Source: Gnetum montanum
Lineage: Eukaryota > Streptophyta > Gnetopsida > Gnetales > Gnetaceae
Assembly: GCA_015680685.1 (NCBI GenBank)
Contig: MNCI01023974.1
Location: 138,396-202,395, forward strand
Length of the DNA stretch: 64,000 nucleotides
Reading direction: 5' to 3'
Positions within the stretch are counted from its first letter, which is position 1. Each line of letters starts with the position of its first letter. The position numbers and the translations under genes are program-made. Of the stretch, positions 10,560 through 20,619 are shown piece after piece. The notes under the pieces are model-generated. The model saw only the letters and a program-made list of their open reading frames with translations. It ran no database searches and was not told the DNA's origin.

Positions 10560-12160
10560 CCTTTGTAGCATCATCAGAGTCCTCATCTGAAGTAGTTGCA
10601 TCATGAGAAGGTCTTTCAGCCTCCTCCTCATCATCATTACTACTAGTACTAGCACTAGAGACATGTTGCTCAACATCATCATTTGAAGATGGTACCTAGA
10701 TGGGAGCTCTCCATGGATGAAGCTTCACTCAAAATTATGGATCCTACTAAGAGGGAGCTAGCTGAGAAGATGAGGAGCTTCCTCTGATAGATGTGGGAAT
10801 TGGTAGGCCTCCATTAGGGAGAAGTCCCAAAGATGCTCTCCATGGCCTACTACTCAAAAAACCTAGGAGCATCATCCTAATGTGGAAAAGTAGGTCCTCG
10901 CTATATGGGATTAGGATGCTCCCCTTGGATAAGAGTTAGTGGTGCATCAAGCTCTTCTGAATCTAACTCATTTTCCAAGTCATAGGACCAAGAATGTCCA
11001 ACTATTGCCGAATGTCTATGTGGGGAAGGAAGGTCCTCCTCACAATCTAAAATGGAAAGAGTGATGATCTTCTCAAACTCCTATCCATTAGGAGAAAGAG
11101 GTACACCAACTGCATTCATTCTCTTACAGAGGTAAGAGAGATTCCTACTAATCATCTCCAAAGTACCAACAAATGGACAAAGTAACTTCTTTAGGAAAGA
11201 TCTCATCTATCCACTAATAGTTTTAGACCTTCTCAACTTAAGAGAGGCATTGCATGGTGATGTTGATCTCTTCTTCTTCTAGGACTGAGGTGGTTTGGTG
11301 TTGTGTCTTGCTTCATTAGCATGGGAGGAGCTTCTCTTCTTTGCATACTTGTTGATGCTCCTCTTACCTTTAAGAAAAGGTATCACAAGAATGGGTACAC
11401 CTATTTGATAGATCAATAGGTTGATGAGGTGAGGGTGCCTAAGGATTCTATTCTTGGTGAACAAGCCTAACATGTCATGATAGAGAGTATGACCCAAATC
11501 CAATGGCTATTCTGTAAGAAGCCAGTACAAGACAAACCACTAGGTAGGAAACAAATAATTATAGCTTCCCCCTTTTACAATAATGTTATATAAATTAGTG
11601 AGGGATAGGATGGAAGTATCTAGTGCCATCTGACTCCTATAAAGTCTTTCACTATGAAGAGACACTAACTTCCCAAATAATGCATCACAAAATTCATTTT
11701 GGAAAATGAGAATTACACCATTTGTAAAAATATCATTCATGGAATGAATGGCTATCCTAAAGAAATTAGCACTAGAAATCCTAAGTAATGCATTAACAAC
11801 TTGAGGAGACACATTAATCACCAAACCCCCAACCATGGGAGTAAAGGCCCTAATAGAAGAATTTGTAATAACAATGTTACAATAAAACTCCCAAATAAGA
11901 ATTTTAGGCACACAAAAATCCATGGTAATGAAGGTAACCCAATTCAACACGTGGAAGAAACTCATTAATGCTTGTTGCCTACACTGATGAAAGGAAAGAG
12001 AGTGCTCTAAAATGATGGAAACATTTTGAGTTACCTCAAACCAATGTTAGGTGCTAATTGATCTAAACTAGGGGTTGTATGTGCTTGGATTACTAGTAAA
12101 TGCTTCCTTTGACTTCTTCTTTGGTAGTTCCCCTGTTGTTCTAATCTTCTTGTGGGCCAT
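10560..12160 (-). pseudogene. Downstream ORF of element B (plant 'transposon protein' / envelope-like type)
   Basis: Sense is minus, from the ATG at 12160 (MAHKKIRTTGELPKKKSKEA) in one frame to about 10560, roughly 530 codons, with scattered stops and no frameshift seen. The N-terminal half carries ILIWEFYCNIV, FTPMVGGLVINVSPQVVNAL, SLTNLYNIIVKGGSYNYLFP and LINLLIYQIGVPI. This pattern (EFY.N, V.G..V..S...VN.LL, a helical block ending in an IG.P motif) is that of the protein often annotated as 'putative plant transposon protein' or envelope-like in large plant LTR elements. A KR-rich stretch follows (KGKRSINKYAKKRSSS), then an acidic tail (ENELDSEELDAP). It sits where env-like ORFs sit, between gag/pol and the 3' LTR. 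Its function is unknown; no signal peptide or clear membrane anchor is seen. Confidence 0.62.
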
Positions 12161-12243
12161 GGTACTCAAATTGCTATCATAGATCAAGCCTTGGTTGTCT
12201 CCCTATGGATGTCTCATTGAAAAATGGAGAAATAAGGGTTTGG

Positions 12244-12475
12244 ATTTAAATAGTCATGTCCAATTAGGGGTTTTAACAAAAAAGTAGATGTCTCCTTGGA
12301 AAGATAGATATCTCCTTCATGTTTAAATAACAAGTAGACACCTCTTTTAAAAAGAAGATGTCTCATTCGTGTTGAGGAAAAACATAGGTGGATGTCTTGT
12401 TTTAGGAGTAGATGTCTCCAGGTAGACATCTCCTTTTGAAAGTAGACGTTTTTAGGAAGATGTCTTAGTAAGTTA
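12244..12475 (-). promoter_or_regulatory. Internal AGATGTC word array and TATA-like box upstream of B's downstream ORF
   Basis: Between about 12285 and 12470 variants of AGATGTCT, AGACATCT and AGATATCT occur ten or so times at irregular 15-25 base spacing. On the sense (minus) strand a TATTTAAAT string follows (12244-12253) and then, about 85 bases on, the ATG of the downstream ORF at 12160. The same words occupy U3 of B's own LTRs (8795-8990, 15110-15290), there too upstream of a TATAAAA. I read this as a candidate internal promoter; its activity is inferred. Confidence 0.5.
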
Positions 12476-12559
12476 GGGTTTGGCAAGATGGGGCTCATTA
12501 ATGACTACCAAGGATTATAGTCTTAAATATCCTTACAATAAATTTAAAGGCTTACCTCT

Positions 12560-14400
12560 ACTTACCTTTCTTGCTAGAGAGAATGAAGGTGCCTAGTATG
12601 CTTGAGAATGAGATTCCTCTTTTGAGGTTTATCTTCTCACATAAACTTCTTCAATTTCCAAGGCTTGGCTCCCTCTCAAAAATTTGTTGGAGAGAGTGTT
12701 CTCATTCCCATGTTCCTTCCTTTTGATTCTCCATTCTCTCTTTACTTCCTTATTCTTTCAAGCTGTCCATGTTTCCCTATGGTCTTGCATAGTTTCCTTT
12801 CTAAGTGCATTTTGGTAGGACCAAGAAGTCTTATGATATGACCAAGTGTTTATATGATAATATTTTAAATTGCAATTCCATTACTTATGTCCAAACCTAT
12901 TACAGTAATAACATCTAATATTTTTATAGTGGTTAAAGTAATCAACCCTAGTGGTTACCTCAATCTTTGAAGTGTTTTTTTTTGTTTAGATGAGGTTGAT
13001 GTAGATGCTTATTCCTATTGAAAACATCCTAGACCAAATTTGTCATTTGGACTTCTTCCTTGTCTAAGAATCATCTAAAGGGACTCCTTTTCATTGACCA
13101 AGCTCTCATTTATAATTTTAGCATATGCATGTTCTTCCTTAACCTACTCATTAGACTTGGTTAGCTTTTCATTCTCAACCCTTAGGTTTGAGATTTATTT
13201 TGTGAGGTCTAAATTCTTTAAATTTAATGAAGAAATTTCTTGATCCTTGCTTTTTAGTTATTTATTTATCTTTGTGCAAATATTTTAAAAAATAGAATTT
13301 CATTACACAAAAGTTCATACCTTTCTTTCTCAATTTGAAATTCATCATCTGAGAGACTAGCATCATCATCTGTAAGAGCCATGTAGATGAGATGTGAATC
13401 TTTTGTGGCATCATCCAACTCTTCTTCACTTTGTTCTCCATCATCACAATTTGAATACTAGTTGGTCTTTTTCACAACCATATTGCTTCTATTCCCTCAT
13501 TGCAACCTATCATTACTAAGACATTCGAAGGCCACATGACCTCTTTGACCACATACCCAACATTCTATTGAAGAAGAATCAAAGTTAGAATTTTAAAACT
13601 TTTTACCTATTTTCTTACCTTTGAATTGATTGGATCTTTGTTGATTTGAGCTCATATTCCTTTTTACCATAAGCCTTTGTAGCCTTCTAGATAGAAGCGC
13701 TATTTCTTCTTTTCTACTTACATCTTGCTCAGCATCTTCCTTTTCTTTGGAGGAAAATTTTAGTACAGTAGGTTTTTCTTTTATTTCTCCTTCTCTTATC
13801 AGGTTCATTTCATAAGCAATAAGAGTGCTTTGAAACTCCAAATTTTAGAACTAAAAAATCCCTAATATCTTCCATGGCTGTAATCTTAGGTATAAATTCA
13901 GGTTGTAGAGTTCTAATCATTTTTATTATTATGCCACTTTTAGGCAATTCCTTGCCTATGTCCCTAATTTCCATAATAATATCATTTTCCCTAGATAAAT
14001 AAATTTTTATCTTTTCACCTCACTCATTTTAAACTTATCATACTTACTTTACAAGGCTAACATGTTAGATTTCTTAACTATTGATGTTCCCTCAGAGGTA
14101 GTTTCTCAAAATTATTTGGTAATTTTATAACCAGCTACTCTATTAAATTTAGATTTATTCAATGCACAATACAACAATTTTCTGCTTTAGAATCATGCAT
14201 AAACTTATCTCTTTATTCTTGTATCCACTTGCTCTAGGGTTTGATGGCCTTTGTTGCATTGTCAACAAGTGGTGTGTAGCCTTCAAGGATGGACTTCCAT
14301 AATTCAAATTCCATAAACTTGAATAAGCCTTGCATCATCTTCTTCCATTAGGCAAAGTCAAATCCATTAAACATTATTGTCTTTATGTAAGATGTCCCCT
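12560..14400 (-). pseudogene. gag: Copia-type gag of element B
   Basis: Minus strand. Sense order: an N-terminal part with KNHNT-like decay to 13860, then TLIAYEMNLIREGEIKEKPT, a Lys/Glu-rich segment with EEIALLSRRLQRLMVKRN, a basic QQRSNQFKGKKIGKKF stretch, and an intact CCHC zinc knuckle near 13515-13560 (CWVCGQRGHVAFEC, spacing C2C4H4C). After it come an acidic stretch (EEELDDATKDSH, LTDDDASLSDDEF) and a long coiled coil toward 12950. This is the layout of UBN2-type gag proteins of plant Copia elements. Gag packages RNA. It is split by several stops and at least one frameshift. No protease or reverse transcriptase follows. Confidence 0.72.
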
Positions 14401-14442
14401 CCATAGTTCACTCTTTAAAAGTTGACATTGAATGAAAATGTA

Positions 14443-14458
14443 CCAGGCTCTAATACCA
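14443..14458 (-). other. Primer-binding site of element B (initiator tRNA-Met type)
   Basis: On the sense strand TGGTATTAGAGCCTGG begins two bases after the 5' LTR end. It differs by one transition from the common plant iMet site TGGTATCAGAGCC. It marks the 5' LTR side and supports the minus orientation. Confidence 0.85.
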
Positions 14459-14460
14459 CT

Positions 14461-15547
14461 TGAGGATTGAGAACTTAGAAGGGAGAGGTTAAGTAAGTTT
14501 CCCAACAAATTTGATTAGTCACAAAAACCACACCTAAATTTTATGTGGTTCTCCACTTGGGTATGTCCACACTCAGAGGGTAGAATTCTTACACATGTTT
14601 AGACTTTGTTTCTATAAAATATGGTTTGAAGGGTATCATACCTTATACAAGCTCTAAGCTCCACTCCAAAGTATTTTGTTGTTGAAAAACCTCTTAACCT
14701 TGCAAGGTCCTAACAAGCTTAGAATGTGGTTTCAAGGATCCCACAACCTTTACAAAATTGAGTTCTACTTTGAAGTGTTTTGACGCTACACAAATACTCA
14801 ATCTCGTAGGATCCTAACAAGCTCAATTATGATGCCTTCTTGTAAGAAGCACATCAATCCTAGTAGGGCTACAAGAAAGAAACAAAATCATAAGGAAAGA
14901 ATGTAACTTAAATTTTTAGGTTGTAATTTAAAGCATAGTTCTACAGTCAAGAAAATGATATGAAAAATGAAGTACACAAGTATAATATTATAGAATACAC
15001 AATGATTTCTTTGATGTTGACAATGCTTGCACTTTTCCCAAGAAATTTGATGTCTTTTTATAACCTCAAGGTTTTTGAAAATACCTCAAAATTTATGCAA
15101 TGACTACTTAATGGCCAATGTAGATGTCTTTTTTGAAGTTGGGACATCTACCTTAGATCTACCTCAAATCTGGAAAGACATCTCTTCCTAAAGTGGGATG
15201 TCTCTAAGGTGATGTCTCCTATTTTTGGGAGATGTCTTCCAATGAAAGAATTTATTTTAGACAAGACCTCTTATGTTTCTTAGGGATGTCTTCTCAACAT
15301 TTGAGCTCTAGTTTGTGAGGCTTTCTCTCATTGATTTTGCTTCTGCCCAATCCTTGGAGCATCTTCACTTGACTTGTAGCCTTCATCTTTAATCATGATT
15401 GTTTGTGCTCTTATCTTGCCCATGTAGTCTTTGATATGACATCTCTCACTTCTTGAGTTCTCACCCATTCCTTGCAAAATCATCATATTCCAAAACATTC
15501 TATGTTCTCCATTTTCCTTAAGGTTTTAACATACTAAAAGATCAACA
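14461..15547 (-). repeat. 5' LTR of element B (1087 bp)
   Basis: TG...CA ends (TGAGGATTG at 14461, ATCAACA at 15547). It holds the AGATGTC word array at about 15110-15290. In sense, a TATAAAAAG follows near 15055-15065. It also preserves the uninterrupted target of the solo LTR at 15347-15351. Confidence 0.9.
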
Positions 15548-15552
15548 CATAC
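15548..15552 (+). repeat. Right target-site duplication of element B (CATAC)
   Basis: Matches 8120-8124 exactly. The sequence to its right continues the reading of element C pol. Confidence 0.9.
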
Positions 15553-16277
15553 AAATTAGTAAAATCACTTATATCTTCCAAATAAGGCACACTAAAATTC
15601 ACCACATGCACCTTAGATAATGCATCTACCACCACATTAACTTTTCCACATTTTTTCTTGAGAAAAAATACAAACTCCTATAATTGTGTCATCCACTTCA
15701 TATGTTTAACACAAAAAATTAAGGTGCTTTGTGGTCAATCATTAAAGTGAACTCCTTGGACAATAAGTAATGCCTTCAATGCTTGAATGCATAAAGAATA
15801 GTACACAAGTCCTTTTCATATATGCTATATTTTTACTTGACTCATTTAACCTGTATGAAGAGAAAGTAATAGGTTTACCTTCTTATGAAAGAGTCCTTCT
15901 AATGACAAGTCCACTTACATCCATATCCATCTAAAAAAGCTTCTAAAATTCTAGTATTGCAAGCACTGGTTCACTTGTTATTTTTACCTTTAATAAGTCA
16001 AAGCTTCTTTGGATTTGATCACTCCACTTGAAATCTTGATTCTTCTTATGCAAAGTAAACATAAGCCATGAAATACCACTAAAAGTTTTATGAACCTTTT
16101 GTAAAAACCTACTAAACTAAGAAATGATCTTAACTTTCCAACATTTTTAGGAGTTGGCCAATCTCAAATAAAATTTACCTTGGTAGCATGCATTTGAATT
16201 TAACTTTCAAAAATTACATGTCTTAAATATATGATATTCCTCTTAAATAGTAACTCTTCTTTACATTCATCAACAAA
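15553..16277 (-). pseudogene. pol: RT C-terminus and RNase H of element C
   Basis: Sense is minus. From right to left: LLFKRNIIYLRHVI, DWPTPKNVGKLRSFLSLVGF followed by YKRFI (the end of RT and the connection), then VLAILEF, a D-V-S-G RNase H start where the family has DASG, KPITFSSYRLNESSKN, and a TYEVDDTI-type block. Function: reverse transcription and removal of template RNA. About seven stops are visible. It is the middle piece of C, between the D insertion on the right and the B insertion on the left, and reads straight across both when they are removed. Confidence 0.82.
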
Positions 16278-17074
16278 TGTATTAATATGGACATCAAACA
16301 AGACAATGTAACATCTCTCCAATGATGGGATCTTTTCCTAGAGTTTTGGAAGGTTTGGAAGTGCTTTGGGATTATTTTGATGAGTTTAGGATGTTTTAGA
16401 GGCTATGGAGACTTGTTTGGAGGTGTCTGGAGGTTCTAGGCCTTGAAATAAGCATATTTGTATTTTGGTCTTATAAGTGAGATGTTCCAACTGCAAGTGA
16501 GATGTCCCAACTACAAGTGAGACATCCCAATTGAAAGTGAGATGTCCCAACTACATTTTAGATGCCTTAGTTGAGACATCCCACATGATTTCAATATGTC
16601 CCAACTATTACTAGGTAGTTGCAAGTGAGACGTGCCATTCTCCTTTGAGACATCCTAGATAGACACAAAAAAATTTCCTACGAGTTTTTAAAGATTTAAA
16701 TTTTGAAATTAAAGAGGGGAGATGAAGAGATAGGGAGAAAAGCTATAAATAAACTTCTTGGGCCTTCAATTTAAGAGAAAAAAAGAGAGAAAGAGAGTTT
16801 AGAGAAAGAAATGTGAGTTAAGAGAAGAGTAGGGAGAGATAGAGTCTTGGAAAGGTGCCTTGATCATCATCCATGTGAGTGTGTGTTTTCTTTGATTGAA
16901 TGTATGAGAGTTGGATTGAATCTCTTATCTATCCTTGGGAATTTGTGCTTCCTTTCAATTGTAATTTCTCTATTTGAGCAAGAATAAATCTTTCATTTTC
17001 TTTTCTTTTTCAAATTTTCTATTTTGTGACTTTGAGAGAGCTTGGATTGTGGAATCCATGGAAGCTCCTTATCA
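16278..17074 (+). repeat. 5' LTR of element D (797 bp)
   Basis: Starts TGTATTAATATGGACATC and ends CTCCTTATCA. It contains a U3 array of GAGATGTCCC words (16475-16665), a TATA box TATAAATA at 16744-16751, a purine-rich GAGAGAAAGAGAG tract around 16770-16800, and a poly(A) signal AATAAA at 16983-16988. Both the TATA box and AATAAA are conserved in the 3' LTR (20295-20302, 20528-20533). Confidence 0.88.
16475..16554 (+). repeat. Four tandem 20-bp units in U3 of element D
   Basis: Units at 16475, 16495, 16515 and 16535, each close to AAGTGAGATGTCCCAACTAC. The 3' LTR lacks them because of a deletion of about 170 bp ending at short GATG..TTAG repeats. Tandem boxes in U3 are often enhancers in plant LTR elements; that role is inferred here. 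Confidence 0.9.
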
Positions 17075-17077
17075 GAT

Positions 17078-17095
17078 TGGTATTAGAGCAGCTTG
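17078..17095 (+). other. Primer-binding site of element D (initiator tRNA-Met type)
   Basis: TTGGTATTAGAGCAGCTTGG follows the 5' LTR end after three bases. Its core TGGTAT.AGAGC is the usual plant iMet primer site. Confidence 0.85.
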
Positions 17096-17434
17096 GAATT
17101 TAAGAAAGTCACATTCAACTGGATAATTCTCATCTTAGTTGCAAATAATCACTCCAAATTCTTAAGCTTGGATGAATTCTCTCTTGCTACTTGTTCTACT
17201 CGTCCTAGGGTTTGAAAATTTCCCTTTGAGAACTAAGTTTATCATATCTTTCAAGAATGGGAAGATAATTGTGGAATTGGACATCCATTGACTTGTAATA
17301 GCTAGGGTTTGAAGATATTCTTCTTCTTTCTCTTAAGATCTAAGAATTTATTATCTCATTCCTTGAGAAATCTTGAAAATTTCATCTTTCCTAGTAGAAT
17401 TTTCTGAAAATTACCTTTTAGATCAATTTCCATT

Positions 17435-18660
17435 ATGCCTCCAAAGAGGAAGAAAATTTAAGCTTTGTCAAGAGACATGGATGACATGAGAAATGCTCTC
17501 AAGCTCATTGTCGAGAAAATTGAAAATCTTGGAGAGAACAAAGGACCTTCTTCCTCACCAAAAGCATCCAAGCAAGGGTATAATTCATGCCAGTTTTTAC
17601 CAAGACATTCCTCAATGCCATCTCTTGAAGATGATTTTCCTTTTGAAGATGAATATTTTGGAGAAGGAGAAGCTCAAGATGATGTTTTTCTTCATGCTCC
17701 AAGTGCTGAAAATAAGTCTTAAGGCTTCATTTTTCCTAGGAAAGGGAAAAGGGAACTTTCTTCTAATCATCAAAGGAAACAAGGTGAAGGAATTAAATTC
17801 ACTCTTACAAAAGCTTTTAGAAATGCTTCAAGGATGCCTCATGTTGATGTTAAATCCTTCAATGGCATGGAAGGAATTGAATCTTTCCTCTCTTGGTTGA
17901 AAATAATTAACAAGTACTTTAAACTTGAAGATGTGAGAAATCATCAAAAGCTATCTTTTTCTGAAACCAAATTGGAAGGCATAACACTTATATGGTGGGA
18001 GAAGGAAAGTCATTCTTACAAGGTGAAAAATGATACTCCTATCAAGGATTGGTTTTAATGCAGTTCATGTTCAAGAAAAAATTTGAGAAGACTCATCATA
18101 GACAAGAGACCATCCAAAAATTTAAGTACCTAAGGCAAGGTGATAAGAGTGTGAAGGACTATGACATGGATTTTTGTAAGGCTTTTTAGCTTGCAAGAGC
18201 TCATTGGGATGATAATGAACAAGAATTTAACTTTGAAGGAGGACTTAAAAGGGAGTATCAACAAGAGATGACCTTCCATGAGCCCCAAACATTGGATGAG
18301 GCTTTTGAATTATCTCTTAAGGTTGAAAGAAACTTCAAGGCTACACTAGAGGTCCTAAATCTTCTAAGGGTAAGAACCCCAAATCTTTTGAAGATGAGAA
18401 AGGAGCCAAGGAGAATGAAATTTCCAAGGAAGACACCAATGAGAAGCAAGAGAAATTCAAGGAGGGCTAAGATTCCAAGAAGGACTACTCCAAGAAAGAA
18501 AAAGGTTAAGGAAATAGTTATGCCTTTAACCTTCAATGCTTCAATTGTGGTAAAAAAGGACACAAACAATGGTAGTATGATAAGGCAAAGGTTTTCAATA
18601 GAAAGGAGCTCCAAATCTTAGAAAGAAAGAATCCTCAAATGAAGGTAGACCTCTTGTGAT
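17435..18660 (+). pseudogene. gag: Gag of element D
   Basis: From ATG 17435 (MPPKRKKI): an acidic N-terminal region (LEDDFPFEDEYFGEGEAQDD), then after one frameshift the capsid core: FNGMEGIESFLSWLKIINKY, FKLEDVRNHQKLSFSETKLE, ITLIWWE, then TIQKFKYLRQGDKSVKDYD, and MTFHEPQTLDEAFELSLKVE. A Lys/Arg-rich linker leads to a zinc knuckle near 18535-18580 (CFNCGKKGHKQW), whose last Cys has become Tyr next to a stop. The core matches the gag of element C on the other strand (FNYVDDTNAFASLLKALHKY). It should coat element RNA. It has about seven stops and two frameshifts. Confidence 0.82.
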
Positions 18661-19990
18661 TGAAGGTGAAATAAAAATTAATTCTTAGATTTTTATGAAA
18701 AATGTAAATGTTAATTAAGGAAATAAGGAAGAAGAAAGATTTGATGAAGTAGCAATCAATGAGAAAATAAGTTCTCAAGTATCTTATTAAGCAAATGAGT
18801 GCTCAATACTCTAAGGTTTAAAGGAAGGAAACTAGGACTTCAACAAAGGGATTAAAAGATATTCAAGATCCAAGATGGTGTATGTTGCTAATCAAGGAGA
18901 GTTCCTACCTCATGAGTCATGGGAGGTGAAGGATCCAAGCCACAGAAGTGGTAAGGATCAAGGGACTTCTCCAAGAAGGGTCAAGAGTATTACTAAAAGG
19001 TATGATTCTAATACTTTTTGTAATTTTTATATGCCTTGTGGCAAGGGAAAGGATATTCTAAGCCAAGTTGAGCCTATCTCATGAGAGATAGGGGAGTCTT
19101 CTAGCCAAGGTATGTGGAAGAATGATTGCTTTGATGGTGTTTTTGATGAAAATGATGTTAAAGCCATGGAGGAGAGTTTATCCTTTGAGTTGGTACCTCC
19201 AAAATGGGGTGAAGAGCTTATTTATGATTCCTTTGAGAGGAGAAGCCATTGAAATTCGAAACTCCTATTTGGGATCTTGAACCTTTAAGATTTGATGAGA
19301 TTGGATAGCCACATGTTAATGATAAAGTTGAACCAAAATTGAATGGAAAAAGCCATGAAGAGGTAAGTAAGTTTACCTTGTTGATGGTAGTAATGTCTCT
19401 CATGTTAAAGCTAGTATGATGGGTGTTAGTTTTTCACTTTAGATTGATAGTGGTTTGTTCAATGGTAATGATGTGCATCATGATCATTGTAGTGATTATG
19501 ACATAAAAAATGTGATTTTTGATGCCATTGTTAGTGAGAGAAAAGCTAATGATGGTAATGGATTTGGTTTTGTATGAGATAATGATGGTTATGCTGGTAG
19601 TCATAGTGGAAAAGTCATTATTGATGTTGGTGAAGACATTGATAATGATATGATTTGATAGTAGAAACACATGGGATTTTGTGCTCTCAAAATGGAAACA
19701 CGCCTTTGAGGGAAAAAAACTCATCCACTCTTCTTTCATGAATTTCTTCATTGTGATGTCAACATAAAATTGTGCTAATGTGTATGTGTGTATTTATGTG
19801 TGTCATGCAAACATTGTGTTGTATATTTCTGTGTTTGTGAAATAAGTTTGGATGGCAAAGATAAAATGTTGTGAGCTCTAACCATTCCATGTGTGTTGTG
19901 ATTTGGTTTATGTGTAAATTATGGCCTATGTGAGGGGGAAACAACTATTCCAAGTGTAAAGGCATCTTTTGTGGAAATCAAGAATATTTT
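18661..19990 (+). other. Degraded internal region of element D, no pol
   Basis: No protease, RT or integrase motif is seen on either strand. One open stretch around 18875-19084 (QGEFLPHESWEVKDPSHRSG) looks as if it once coded, but I do not recognise it. From 19430 on, GATGATGGT-like simple words and TG-rich repeats (19770-19830) dominate. Confidence 0.5.
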
Positions 19991-20002
19991 GAAGGAGGAG
20001 GA
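19991..20002 (+). other. Polypurine tract of element D
   Basis: GAAGGAGGAGGA directly precedes the 3' LTR start TGTTGATGTGG, as expected for plus-strand priming. Confidence 0.85.
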
Positions 20003-20619
20003 TGTTGATGTGGACATCAAATAGGCTAATGTAGCATCTCTTATATGATGGGATCTTTTCTTGGAGTTTTGACATTTTTGGGAGTGTTTTAAGACTATTT
20101 TGATGAGTTTAGGATGTCTTAGTTGACATGTTCCACATGATTTCAAGACACCCAGTTGTTAATTGGCACATGCATGTGAGATGTTCCATTCTCCTTTGAG
20201 ACATCCCAAACAGACATGAGACAATTTTCTATTAGTTTTTAAACATTTAAAATTTGAAATTAAGGAGGGAATATGAAGAGATTGGGAAAAAAGCTATAAA
20301 TAAACTTCTTGGGCATTTAATTTAAAAAAGAGAGAGAAAGAGAATTTAGGAAAAGAGATGTGAGTTAAGAGAAGAGTAGAGAGAGATAGAGTCTTGGCAA
20401 GGTACCTTGATCATCATCCATGTGAGTGTGTTTTCTTTCATTGAGTGTGTGAGAGTTGGATCAAATCTCTTATCTGTCCTTGGAAATTTATGTTTGCTTT
20501 CAGCTATAATTTTTCCTTTTGAGCAAGAATAAAGCTTTCATTTTCTTTTCTTGTTTAAATTTGCTGTTTTGTGACTTAGAGAGAGCTTAAATTGTAGAAT
20601 CCATGGGAGCTCCTCATCA
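20003..20619 (+). repeat. 3' LTR of element D (617 bp)
   Basis: Matches 16278-17074 from TGGACATCAAA to GGGAGCTCCTCATCA, but lacks the 20-bp tandem units and their surroundings. TATAAATA at 20295-20302 and AATAAA at 20528-20533 are kept. Confidence 0.88.

Larger units (their letters stand above)
8125..15547 (-). mobile_element. Element B: gag plus downstream-ORF LTR retrotransposon, no pol
   Basis: A complete minus-strand insertion into element C with 5-bp TSDs (CATAC). The order in sense direction is 5' LTR 15547-14461, iMet-type primer site, a copia-type gag with CCHC knuckle, an array of AGATGTC words, a downstream ORF (12160 to about 10560), polypurine tract, and 3' LTR 10118-8125. No reverse transcriptase, RNase H or integrase can be seen, so it depended on another element. 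The two LTRs (1087 bp and about 1116 bp after removing the nested solo LTR) are clearly diverged, which means an old insertion. The gag type and downstream ORF recall Sirevirus-like Copia elements; that label is an inference. Confidence 0.85.
16278..20619 (+). mobile_element. Element D: gag-only LTR retrotransposon nested in element C
   Basis: Plus-strand element with 5' LTR 16278-17074, iMet-type primer site, gag 17435-18660, about 1.3 kb of degraded internal DNA, polypurine tract and 3' LTR 20003-20619. It interrupts the RT of element C just after the LKLEEV block. Its gag is related to the gag of C (22080-22870), so D looks like a shortened, non-autonomous relative that C-type elements could mobilise. 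A clean 5-bp target duplication is not evident (ACAAA left, TGTAC right), either through decay or because my end calls are off by a few bases. Confidence 0.85.

Noticed and set aside
14443-14460. tRNA gene remnant at the Met-type string
   Set aside because: Only the 3' 16 bases complement a tRNA; it is a primer-binding site next to an LTR end.
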